Shown: positions 46,413 through 54,408 of the stretch, piece by piece
Layout: the number at the start of each line of letters is the position of its first letter
How positions within the stretch are numbered: the first letter of the stretch is position 1
Made by a program: the position numbers and the translations under genes
The notes under the pieces: model-generated
Told to the model about the DNA's origin: nothing
The model's database searches: none
The model's input: the letters and a program-made list of their open reading frames with translations, nothing else
Source of the DNA: VXNE01 sp965200505
GTDB taxonomy: Bacteria; Pseudomonadota; Gammaproteobacteria; Pseudomonadales; Azotimanducaceae
NCBI GenBank assembly: GCA_965200505.1
Contig: OZ241343.1
Location: 1,674,001-1,738,000 of the forward strand
Reading direction: 5' to 3'
DNA length: 64,000 nucleotides

Positions 46413-47143
46413 TCGCAACCGTGCGGGCGGGGTTGTTCTACGCCGGCTACGTGCTCGCCACCATCGTCTGGGGCACCGTGTCGGTGGCCGTCGGTTGGCT
46501 GCTGCCCAACAAGGCCCGGTTCGACTTCGTGATCGGCGTGTGGACCCGGCTGGTGCTCAAGTGGTTGGCATGGACCTGCGGCATCCGCGCCGAGGTCGCC
46601 GGCAGCGAGCACCTGCCGAAGGAACCCTGTGTGCTGCTGGTGAAGCACCAAAGCACTTGGGACACGCTGTTCGTGCAAACCCTCGTCAGCCCGCAGACGA
46701 CGTTGATTAAGCGCGAGCTGCTCTGGATTCCCTTCTTCGGTTGGGCCTTCGCGGTGACGCGCCCCATCGCCATCGACCGCGGGGCGCCAAACCGCGCCTT
46801 CAAGCGGCTGCTCAAGGCAGGCGCTCAACGCCTGAACGCCGGCACTTGGGTGACGCTGTTTCCGGAGGGCACACGGGTGCCGTGGGGCGAGCGGCGCCCG
46901 TTTCAGCCTGGCGGTGCGGCGCTGGCGGCCCACACCGGGCGGCCGGTGGTGGTCGTGGCGCACGACGGCGGCCGCTATTGGCCCGCGCACCATTTCGCCA
47001 AGCGGCCCGGCACGGTGCGCCTCAGAATCTCGGCACCCATCTCGCCGGATGGCAAAAAATACAATGAAATCAACGCGATAGCAGAGGAATGGCTAGCCGC
47101 GCAAATGCGGGAACTGGAGGGTTTGGCTACACGTCCAAGTTGA
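46409..47143 (+). CDS. plsC: 1-acylglycerol-3-phosphate acyltransferase
   Basis: 244 residues from GTG 46409, overlapping the gmhB stop. Makes phosphatidate. Motif I is KHQSTWDTLF (HX4D), motif III is LFPEGTRVPWG, with an N-terminal membrane anchor and GRPVVVVAHD later. It may also act on other lipids. The end overlaps the 3' end of gyrB on the other strand by 17 bases. Confidence 0.93.
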   Translation: MIATVRAGLFYAGYVLATIVWGTVSVAVGWLLPNKARFDFVIGVWTRLVLKWLAWTCGIRAEVAGSEHLPKEPCVLLVKHQSTWDTLFVQTLVSPQTTLIKRELLWIPFFGWAFAVTRPIAIDRGAPNRAFKRLLKAGAQRLNAGTWVTLFPEGTRVPWGERRPFQPGGAALAAHTGRPVVVVAHDGGRYWPAHHFAKRPGTVRLRISAPISPDGKKYNEINAIAEEWLAAQMRELEGLATRPS

Positions 47144-49559
47144 CGGCCAAGCGCGCGTTCGTCTCGATGAACTCGCGGCGCGGCTCGACCCGGTCGCCCA
47201 TCAACGTGTTGAACATCCGATCCGCGGCGACGGCATCCGCCACCGAGACCCGCAGCATGCGCCTGGCGTCTGGGTCCATCGTCGTCTCCCAGAGCTGCTC
47301 CGGGTTCATTTCGCCCAAGCCCTTGTAACGCGACAGATCAACGCCACGCCGCGCTTCGTCGAGCATCCAGGCGATGGCTTCGCCAAACGTCGCCACCGGA
47401 CGTCGCCGCTCGCCACGCTCGGCGAACGCGCCCTCCTCGATGAGGCCGTCGAGCTCGTCCGCCAACGCTTGCAGCGCAGCGTAGTCTGGCGAGTGGAAGA
47501 AGTCATAGCCCAAGCGCGTCTCTTCGGTGGCGCCACGCGCCGCGGCGATGACCGTCGGGCAGTGGATGCCACGTTCCAAGTCCTCCCGAACGTCCACCGT
47601 GTAGCTGCCGCCCCCGGCGTTCAGGCAGGTCTCGAACGTCTGCGCCCAAGCTCGCACAAGCGCTTCATCCACCAATGCTTCGGGCGGCAGGCCCGGCGCG
47701 TCGAGCATCGCCGTCGTCACCGCCACCGGATACACCCGCGCCAACGCATTCAGGCGGCGCATGACATGTTGATGGCGGCCCGCGAGGCCAGCCAAGGATT
47801 CGGCCAACATCGCCGGCGCCGCGGCGTGTACATGCAACCGGGAGCCGGCGAGGGCGGCCTGCAGGAAGTAGTCGTCCAATTCGTCGTCGTCCTTCACGTA
47901 CTGCTCTTGGCGACCGCGCTTCACCTTGTAGAGGGGCGGCTGGGCAATGTAGATGTGGCCTTGGTCGATCAAATCCGGCATGTGGCGGAAGAAGAACGTC
48001 AGCAGCAGGGTGCGGATGTGTGAGCCGTCCACGTCTGCATCCGTCATGATGATGACGTAGTGGTAGCGCAGCTTCTCAAGGTCGAACTCGCCGCCGTTGG
48101 CGCTGCCGTCCTCGCGTTCGCGGCCGATGCCGCAACCGAGCGCCGTGACGAGGGTGGCCACTTCCTGGGAAGAGAGCATCTTGTCGAAACGAGCCTTCTC
48201 GACGTTCAAGATCTTGCCACGCAGCGGCAAAATCGCCTGTGTGCGGCGATCTCTCCCCTGCTTGGCCGAGCCACCGGCGGAATCGCCCTCCACCAGATAG
48301 AGCTCGGATAGCGCCGGGTCCTTTTCTTGGCAATCCGCGAGCTTGCCGGGCAGCCCGGCCAAGTCCAACGCGCCTTTGCGGCGGGTGATTTCCCGTGCCT
48401 TGCGCGCCGCGTCACGGGCGCGGGCCGCCTCGATCATCTTCGTCACCACGTTCTGCGCATCTTGCGGATGCTCGTCGAGATAGGCGCCGAAGTGCTTGGC
48501 GAGGGACTGCTCCACCGCCGTCTTCACCTCGCTCGACACGAGTTTTTCCTTCGTCTGGGACGAGAACTTGGGGTCTGGCACCTTCACGGACACCACCGCG
48601 GTCAGACCCTCGCGGGCATCGTCACCCGTGGTTGGCACCGGCGCCTTCTTCGCCAGCCCTTCCCGCTCGATGTACTGATTGAGGGTGCGGGTGAGGCCGG
48701 CGCGGAAACCCGCCAAGTGGGTGCCACCATCCCCTTGCGGCACGTTGTTGGTGTAGGTGAACACCTGCTCCTGATAGCCATCGTTCCACTGCATGGCCAC
48801 TTCCACGCCAATATCGTCATCCCGCTGTTCGGAGAAATGGAAGAGCGCGTTGAGGGGCGTCTTGTTCACGTTGAGGAACTCGACGAAGGCGCTCAGGCCG
48901 CCTTCGTAGCGGAACCGATCTTCCTTGCCGGAGCGTTCGTCCTTGAGGCGGATGGCGACGCCGTAGTTCAAGAACGCGAGCTCCCGGAGGCGTTTGGCCA
49001 GCACGTCGTAATGGAACTCGATGTTGCGGAAAATGTCCGCCGAGGGCTTGAAGAAACACTCGGTGCCTTGGCGCTCGGTCTTGCCCACCGCCGCGAGCGG
49101 CGCATCGGGCACCCCGGCGCGGTAGGTCTGTTGATACACGCTGCCATCGCGCCGCACGGTGAGCCGAAACTCCTCCGAAAGCGCGTTCACCACGGAAACG
49201 CCCACGCCGTGCAGGCCGCCGGACACCTTGTAGCTGTTGTCGTCGAACTTCCCGCCGGCGTGCAGCGTGGTCATGATGACCTCGGCGGCGGACACCCCCT
49301 CCTCGGCATGAATGTCCACCGGAACGCCGCGGCCGTTGTCCGTCACCGTGACGGCTTCGCCCGGGTGCAGGATGACGTCGATTTCGTCGCAGTGGCCGGC
49401 CAAGGCTTCATCGATGGCGTTATCGACCAGCTCCTGCACCATGTGGTGCAACCCCGTGCCGTCCTCGGTGTCGCCGATGTACATGCCCGGCCGCTTGCGC
49501 ACGGCATCCAAGCCGCGCAACACCTTGATGCTGCCGGAGTCGTAGGTTTCCTCGGCCAT
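47127..49559 (-). CDS. gyrB: DNA gyrase subunit B
   Basis: 810 residues from ATG 49559 with AAAGGGGG upstream. GHKL ATPase domain (ELVDNAIDEA, DNGRGVP, GGLHGVGVSVVNALS), transducer domain, TOPRIM domain (YLVEGDSAGGSAKQGRDR and IIMTDADVDGSHI) and the C-terminal region with RYKGLGEMNPEQLWETTMDP, which binds GyrA. Introduces negative supercoils. Last gene of the dnaA-dnaN-recF-gyrB cluster. Confidence 0.99.
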   Translation of the reverse strand: MAEETYDSGSIKVLRGLDAVRKRPGMYIGDTEDGTGLHHMVQELVDNAIDEALAGHCDEIDVILHPGEAVTVTDNGRGVPVDIHAEEGVSAAEVIMTTLHAGGKFDDNSYKVSGGLHGVGVSVVNALSEEFRLTVRRDGSVYQQTYRAGVPDAPLAAVGKTERQGTECFFKPSADIFRNIEFHYDVLAKRLRELAFLNYGVAIRLKDERSGKEDRFRYEGGLSAFVEFLNVNKTPLNALFHFSEQRDDDIGVEVAMQWNDGYQEQVFTYTNNVPQGDGGTHLAGFRAGLTRTLNQYIEREGLAKKAPVPTTGDDAREGLTAVVSVKVPDPKFSSQTKEKLVSSEVKTAVEQSLAKHFGAYLDEHPQDAQNVVTKMIEAARARDAARKAREITRRKGALDLAGLPGKLADCQEKDPALSELYLVEGDSAGGSAKQGRDRRTQAILPLRGKILNVEKARFDKMLSSQEVATLVTALGCGIGREREDGSANGGEFDLEKLRYHYVIIMTDADVDGSHIRTLLLTFFFRHMPDLIDQGHIYIAQPPLYKVKRGRQEQYVKDDDELDDYFLQAALAGSRLHVHAAAPAMLAESLAGLAGRHQHVMRRLNALARVYPVAVTTAMLDAPGLPPEALVDEALVRAWAQTFETCLNAGGGSYTVDVREDLERGIHCPTVIAAARGATEETRLGYDFFHSPDYAALQALADELDGLIEEGAFAERGERRRPVATFGEAIAWMLDEARRGVDLSRYKGLGEMNPEQLWETTMDPDARRMLRVSVADAVAADRMFNTLMGDRVEPRREFIETNARLAVNLDV

Positions 49560-49597
49560 GCGGCCCCCTTTCGTTTTCGCGCCTCGGCGGTGCCGGT

Positions 49598-50683
49598 TTA
49601 CGCGCCCTGCACCACGCCTTGTTTCACATGAAACACCTTCACCCGCTCGGCGCCGAAGGCGGTGGCGATGTCGTGACGGTCCGTGGACGTGGCGAGAATC
49701 TGGCAGCCCAAGCCGCTCAGCAACTCGAAGAAGCGTTCGCTGTGGCGGCCATCCAGTTCCGCCCACACGTCATCGATCAGGAACAGGCTCCTTGCCGCAA
49801 ATCGTTCCAACAGCGCACTTGCCTGCCCCAGCCGCAAGGCGCTCGCAGCCGCCTTGCCTTGGCCTCTGGACAACACGTTGGCCGCATCCCGGCCTTCGGC
49901 CCCCAAGCGGACATCCGCCCGGTGGGGCCCGACGTGGGTGATGCCGGATTTTACATCGCGGGCGATGCTTTCGCCTACCTCCCGCGCCAAATCATCCTGT
50001 GAGCGGCCTTGAAATCCCGGGTGGTAGTCCAAGCTGAGCGCAATATCCGGCGCCAGTTGCGCCAAGGCGGCCAGCACCGCCGGTTTGGCGTCCGCGAAGT
50101 ACTCCCCGCGCGCCTCGGCCACTTGGGCGCCCAGGGCGACCATGCGCTCCGTCCAAGCGCCAAGGGTGTTCCGGTCTCCGCCGCGCAACAGCGCATTGCG
50201 TTGACGAACGCATCGGACATAGCCACGCAGCGCCTCCAAGTAGCCCTGTTTCACGTGGAACGTTCCCCAGTCCAGCCACTGGCGGCGTTCGCGGGGGGCG
50301 CCGAACACCAGATCGGCCAAGTTCGGCAACAAGAGCTGTACCGGCAACAGCGCGGCGATGGCGGACGATTGGCGCACGGCCTCGCCGTTCAGCCTGAGAT
50401 CGGTTTGGTTGGAGCGGTCCCGCGCCACGCCCACGCGCACCCGACCACGCGCCTCGTCTCGGCAACTCGCAAACACAGACAGGCTCGGCGCGTCACGCTG
50501 AATCAACGCGGACACATCCCGGGTGCGGAACGAACGCCCCCGGATCAACAGATGCAGCGCTTCGAGCAGCGCCGTCTTGCCGGCGCCGTTCGGCCCGACG
50601 AATAGATTCAGGTGCGGCGAAAGGTCGAAGGACGCTTCCGTGACGTTGCGAACGTGGCGGATCTCTACCTGTTCGAGAACCAC
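49598..50683 (-). CDS. recF: DNA replication/repair protein RecF
   Basis: 361 residues starting with GTG one base after the dnaN stop. SMC-like ABC ATPase for gap repair: Walker A GPNGAGKTALLEAL, signature NVLSRGQGKAAASAL, Walker B SLFLIDDVWAELD. It contains the sequence FHVKQ twice (WGTFHVKQG and VKVFHVKQG), encoded by the parS-like palindromes. Confidence 0.97.
   Translation of the reverse strand: MVLEQVEIRHVRNVTEASFDLSPHLNLFVGPNGAGKTALLEALHLLIRGRSFRTRDVSALIQRDAPSLSVFASCRDEARGRVRVGVARDRSNQTDLRLNGEAVRQSSAIAALLPVQLLLPNLADLVFGAPRERRQWLDWGTFHVKQGYLEALRGYVRCVRQRNALLRGGDRNTLGAWTERMVALGAQVAEARGEYFADAKPAVLAALAQLAPDIALSLDYHPGFQGRSQDDLAREVGESIARDVKSGITHVGPHRADVRLGAEGRDAANVLSRGQGKAAASALRLGQASALLERFAARSLFLIDDVWAELDGRHSERFFELLSGLGCQILATSTDRHDIATAFGAERVKVFHVKQGVVQGA
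49620..49635. promoter_or_regulatory. parS-like site 1
   Basis: TGTTTCACATGAAACA, one base from the palindromic parS TGTTTCACGTGAAACA. It lies inside the 3' end of recF. ParB encoded at 60689 should bind it to organise the origin region. Confidence 0.8.
50248..50263. promoter_or_regulatory. parS-like site 2
   Basis: TGTTTCACGTGGAACG matches the parS consensus with two differences in the right arm. It also lies in recF. Confidence 0.75.
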
Positions 50684-50684
50684 G

Positions 50685-51797
50685 TCATAGGCGCATCGGC
50701 ATGACGACGAACAGCGACCGGTCTTCATCCGGCAGGTCGATGAGGGCGCTGCTGTTGGCGTCCGACACCGACAACCGCACCGTCTCGCCGGGAATCACGT
50801 TGATCACGTCCAACAGATAATCGACGTTGAAGCCGATCTCGATCTGGTCGCCTTCATATTCCACCGGCACGGTGTCTTCCGCTTCCTCTTGGTCCGGATT
50901 GTTCGCCCGCACGGTGAGTTGCTCCTTGTCGAAACTGAGACGCACGCCACGGTAAGTCTCGTTCGAGAGGATGGCGGCGCCGGTCAACGAGTGGTGCAGG
51001 GTGGCGCGATCGCCGGTCATGGAATGTTGGCCTTGGCGCGGAATGACGCGCTCGTAATCTGGAAATTCGCCATCGATGAGCTTCGTCGTCAGGGTGTATG
51101 GGCCGTGCCGCGCCTGCAGCACGTTGTCGCCGATGGCGATGGCGACCGGCTCCTCGGCCTCGGCGAGCAGCCGGTTCAGCTCGCCCACGCCCTTGCGCGG
51201 AATGATGGCGCGCACCCGCTCCGCCCCTTCGATGCCGCCTTGGTGCGTACACATGGCCAAACGGTGCCCGTCCGTGGCCACCGCCCGCACATGGGCGTCG
51301 GTCACTTCCAAGAGCAGGCCGTTCAGGTAGTAGCGCACGTCGTTCTGCGCCACGGCGAAACTGGTCTGCTCGACGAGATGCTTCAAGTCCTCCGGCGTGA
51401 CGGATAGCTCGCCGACGGCGTCCTTGACGGGCACCTTGGGAAAGTCCTCCACCGGCGCCGTCGCCAAGGTGAACCGGCTGCGGCCGGACCGCACCGTCAC
51501 CTGGGCGCCACTCTCCACGGACACCTCGGCACCCTCCGCCAACGCGCGCCAAATGGACGCGAGTTTGCGGCCCGGCACGGTCACTTGGCCCACTTGGCCC
51601 ACTTCAACGCCTTCCTCGACGCGCGCATGGAACTCCACTTCCATGTCCGTGCCAGTGAGCGACAAGCCGTTCTCGTCCGCTTCGACCAGAACGTTCGCCA
51701 ACACGGGCAATGGCGTGGCCGAACTGGGGCGTTCGATCACCCCAGTCACCATGGCCAGCGGCCGCAACAATGTCTCTCGATTGGTGCTGAATTTCAT
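50685..51797 (-). CDS. dnaN: DNA polymerase III beta clamp
   Basis: 370 residues (MKFSTNRETLLRPLAMVTGVIERPSS). Three similar clamp domains, with TDMEVEF in domain I, ATDGHRLAMC in domain II, and MPMRL at the C-terminus beside the peptide-binding pocket. Ring-shaped processivity factor for DNA polymerases. recF starts one base after its stop, and dnaA lies 33 bp upstream. Confidence 0.99.
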   Translation of the reverse strand: MKFSTNRETLLRPLAMVTGVIERPSSATPLPVLANVLVEADENGLSLTGTDMEVEFHARVEEGVEVGQVGQVTVPGRKLASIWRALAEGAEVSVESGAQVTVRSGRSRFTLATAPVEDFPKVPVKDAVGELSVTPEDLKHLVEQTSFAVAQNDVRYYLNGLLLEVTDAHVRAVATDGHRLAMCTHQGGIEGAERVRAIIPRKGVGELNRLLAEAEEPVAIAIGDNVLQARHGPYTLTTKLIDGEFPDYERVIPRQGQHSMTGDRATLHHSLTGAAILSNETYRGVRLSFDKEQLTVRANNPDQEEAEDTVPVEYEGDQIEIGFNVDYLLDVINVIPGETVRLSVSDANSSALIDLPDEDRSLFVVMPMRL

Positions 51798-51830
51798 CTC
51801 GCCGTCACCGATCCTCGCTTCCCAAAGTGC

Positions 51831-53138
51831 TCAGCGCGTCAACTGACGCTTGAGGTTTCGATAGTCCTCCGCCAAGTCTGGCCCGCTCGCGCAGAGCTCG
51901 CCGATTCGCTTGGCCGCATGCAGAACCGTCGTGTGGTCCCGTCCGCCGAACGCCCGGCCGATCTCCGGCAGCGAGCTCGTGGTGAGATCCTTGGCCAACG
52001 CCATCGCCATCTGCCGCGGCCGTGCCACGGAGCGGCTCCGGCGCGGGCCCAAGAGGTCCGCCTTGCGCAAATGATAGTAGTCCGCCACGACGGTCTGAAT
52101 CTTTTCGATGCTCACCTGCCGGTGGTGGGAGGCGAAAACGTCCGCCAGCGACTCGCGCACCAGCGCCTTGGTGACCGGTGCGCCGGAGAACTGCACGTTG
52201 GCCTTGATGCGCTGCAGGGCACCGGCGAGCTCGCGGACATTCGAGCGAATGCGCCCCGCGAGGTAAACCGCCACTTCCTCGCCCAGGTCGATGCCCTCGG
52301 CTTCCGCCTTCTTCAGCAGGATGGCCGCGCTGGTTTCCAGATCCGGCACGTCGAGCTCCACCGAAAGGCCGCTCACGAAGCGCGACTTCAAGCGCTCCTC
52401 CAACCCCTTCACCTCCTTCGGGTAGCGGTCACAGGTGAGGACCAGTTGATGGCCGTTCTGCTCTAAGGAGTTGAAAACATTGAAGAACTCATCCTGCGAT
52501 TGTTCGGTTTTCGCAAAGAACTGCACGTCGTCAATGAGCAGCACGTCGATCTTCCGGTAGCGCTGCTCGAACTTCGGCATGGCCTTCTCGCGCAGCGCGT
52601 TCACGAAGTCCTTCACGAACTGCTGCGAGTGGATGTACCAAACCCTCGCCCGCGGCTGGCGCCGCAACACTTCGTGACCGATGGCTTGCATGAGGTGCGT
52701 TTTGCCGAGGCCCGTGCTCCCGTAGAGGGCCAGCGGGGAGAAGCAATTGCCGGGGTCGTTCGCCACCTGCAGCGCCGCGGCGCGGCCCATCTCGTTGCAC
52801 CGCCCCTCGACAAAGGCGTCGAAGGTGAAATCCTCGTTCAGGCGGTTGGGACGGCGCTTGCCATCGCCACGCCTACGCTCGGCGCGTTTGGGCTTCTTCG
52901 GCGCACTGGGGTGGCTGCCCACGCCCAGCTCCACATCGGAGACCTCGCCGTACAGGTCCGCCAGTTCGCGGATGCGGCCCAAGAAGTTCTCGTTGACATG
53001 CTCCAGCACATAGGTGTTCGGGGCGAGAATGCGCAGGTTGGTGCCGTTGCGGCGCACCTGCAAGGGGCGAATCCAAGTGGTGAAGTCTTGAGCCGAGAGC
53101 TCCTGCCGCAAGCGCGAAACGCATTCCTCCCACACCAC
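51831..53138 (-). CDS. dnaA: Chromosomal replication initiator DnaA
   Basis: 435 residues from GTG 53138 (VVWEECVSRLRQELSAQDFTTWI), preceded by a GGGGGAGCGGAG purine-rich stretch. The -10 at 53184-53179 puts the mRNA start near 53172, so the ATGs at 53189 and 53180 lie upstream of the transcript. Domain I at the N-terminus, AAA+ domain with GSTGLGKTH (Walker A), VLLIDDVQF (Walker B) and the sensor segments, and domain IV with the DnaA-box signature GRDHTTVLHA. Confidence 0.97.
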   Translation of the reverse strand: MVWEECVSRLRQELSAQDFTTWIRPLQVRRNGTNLRILAPNTYVLEHVNENFLGRIRELADLYGEVSDVELGVGSHPSAPKKPKRAERRRGDGKRRPNRLNEDFTFDAFVEGRCNEMGRAAALQVANDPGNCFSPLALYGSTGLGKTHLMQAIGHEVLRRQPRARVWYIHSQQFVKDFVNALREKAMPKFEQRYRKIDVLLIDDVQFFAKTEQSQDEFFNVFNSLEQNGHQLVLTCDRYPKEVKGLEERLKSRFVSGLSVELDVPDLETSAAILLKKAEAEGIDLGEEVAVYLAGRIRSNVRELAGALQRIKANVQFSGAPVTKALVRESLADVFASHHRQVSIEKIQTVVADYYHLRKADLLGPRRSRSVARPRQMAMALAKDLTTSSLPEIGRAFGGRDHTTVLHAAKRIGELCASGPDLAEDYRNLKRQLTR

Positions 53139-53178
53139 TCTCCGCTCCCCCAAGCAACGATCGCACGTTCTGGCGACC

Positions 53179-53184
53179 ATTCTA
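53179..53184 (-). promoter_or_regulatory. dnaA promoter -10
   Basis: TAGAAT on the minus strand; transcription would begin near 53172, leaving about 33 bases before GTG 53138. Confidence 0.5.
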
Positions 53185-53189
53185 TGCAC

Positions 53190-53579
53190 GTTGCCGCCAT
53201 GCTTGCACAGAGAAGGCGAAGGAATATTTTTTTGTCAATCTAAATCAACGACATACAGAGATTAATCGGGCAGGCGGCGGCGTTTCGGCGGCAATCCGCC
53301 GCCAGCCTCATCCGTGAACGGATTGTGGGCAATCTTTGGATAAGTCCCATGGACACTCCGCCAACTTGGCGAACACCGGGAACGGCACCTCGTTTCACCA
53401 TGCGCTATCCACCCGTTGTTTTGTAGGACAAAACCCACAGCCAGCGTGGGAGATCGCCCTTATCCACAGTCAGCCAAGGCGCCAACAGCAACCATCTTTC
53501 TCTTAGAACATCTTCAGTGGTTGCCCCGCATCGTGTGCGCCAGTGCCGCCATCGGGCACTCTGGCGCTTCACACGAAAA
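53190..53579. other. oriC: Probable chromosomal replication origin (oriC)
   Basis: The dnaA-rpmH gap. A perfect DnaA box TTATCCACA is at 53460-53468; a near-box TTTGGATAA (TTATCCAAA on the other strand) is at 53335-53343; CTATCCACC lies near 53405. An AT-rich stretch at 53221-53270, unusual in this GC-rich window, could be the unwinding element. No gene is visible. This position is the usual oriC site in pseudomonads. Confidence 0.75.
53460..53468 (+). promoter_or_regulatory. DnaA box, perfect consensus
   Basis: TTATCCACA, the strict high-affinity DnaA box. Confidence 0.9.
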
Positions 53580-53608
53580 TTGACGGCTGGCGGCACAATG
53601 CCTAGAAT
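53580..53608 (+). promoter_or_regulatory. rpmH promoter
   Basis: -35 TTGACG at 53580-53585, 17-base spacer, -10 TAGAAT at 53603-53608; start near 53615, ahead of rpmH ATG 53649. Confidence 0.75.
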
Positions 53609-53648
53609 CCGCTCCCTCATCTCGCTGTGCGCAATGCGGAGACGCGCC

Positions 53649-53783
53649 ATGAAGCGGACGTATCAGCCCAGTGTGCGCAAGCGTAAGCGGACTCACGGGT
53701 TTCGGGCCCGGATGTCCACCAAAGGCGGTCGGCGCGTGCTCAACGCGAGGCGGGCGAAGGGCAGAAAGCGCCTGACGGTTTAG
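53649..53783 (+). CDS. rpmH: 50S ribosomal protein L34
   Basis: 44 residues: MKRTYQPSVRKRKRTHGFRA at the N-terminus and RVLNARRAKGRKRLTV at the end. Highly basic, standard length. First gene of the rpmH-rnpA-yidD-yidC-mnmE cluster. Confidence 0.99.
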   Translation: MKRTYQPSVRKRKRTHGFRARMSTKGGRRVLNARRAKGRKRLTV

Positions 53784-53795
53784 TCGGCATTGTGC

Positions 53796-54137
53796 ATGGC
53801 CGCTCGCCGGACCTTTCCGAGCATGGTGCGGCTTACGCGCAAGCGGCACTTCAATGCCGTGTTCCGTGCGCCGGCGATGCGCTTGCGGTCGTCGCCGTTG
53901 CGTCTGTTGGCGCGGCCCAACGAGCACGGTTTCGCCCGCCTCGGCGTCGTCGCGCCAAAACGGTCGCTGCGCCGCGCCATCGACCGTAATCGGGCGAAAC
54001 GGATCGTGCGGGAATCGTTCCGGCTGGCGCGGTCGCGCCTGCCACCTTGCGACTTCGTGGTGACGGTGGATGGGGCTCAAGCTAAGGATGTGCGTCGGGC
54101 GGCTGAGGAACTGTGGTTGCGGCTCGATGAGCGCTAG
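53796..54137 (+). CDS. rnpA: Ribonuclease P protein component
   Basis: 113 residues from ATG 53796 (TTG 53790 and ATG 53823 are alternatives). RNase P signature KRSLRRAIDRNRAKRIVRESFR binds the catalytic RNA; FARLGVVAPKRSLRRA is the family core. Overlaps yidD by 11 bases. Confidence 0.97.
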   Translation: MAARRTFPSMVRLTRKRHFNAVFRAPAMRLRSSPLRLLARPNEHGFARLGVVAPKRSLRRAIDRNRAKRIVRESFRLARSRLPPCDFVVTVDGAQAKDVRRAAEELWLRLDER

Positions 54138-54405
54138 CGCTGCCCCAAGGCGGTGGGCGAGGTTCGTCGTCACCGCGCCGATTCGGCTCTACCGCGTGGC
54201 GCTGAGCCCTTGGCTGCCGCCCCGCTGCCGCTACTGGCCAAGCTGCTCCGCGTACGCGGTGGAGGCCATTGAGCGGCACGGCGTTGGCCGCGGCGGCTGG
54301 CTGGCGCTGAAGCGGCTAGCGAGCTGCCATCCTTGGCGGCCGGGCGGCGTCGATCCGGTTCCCAACCTCGAAACCGAACCAGTCCCCGGCGGCGGAGTGC
54401 CTTAG
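54127..54405 (+). CDS. yidD: Membrane insertion efficiency factor YidD
   Basis: 92 residues from ATG 54127 within the end of rnpA. The family signature CRYWPSCSAYAVEAI and the CHPW segment are present, and the neighbours rnpA and yidC fit. Assists YidC-dependent insertion. Confidence 0.95.
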   Translation: MSASAAPRRWARFVVTAPIRLYRVALSPWLPPRCRYWPSCSAYAVEAIERHGVGRGGWLALKRLASCHPWRPGGVDPVPNLETEPVPGGGVP

Positions 54406-54408
54406 CCC

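Noticed and set aside
53139..53189. Longer DnaA start at ATG 53189
   Set aside because: The -10 at 53179-53184 places transcription start downstream, and the family N-terminus begins at VVWEECV.
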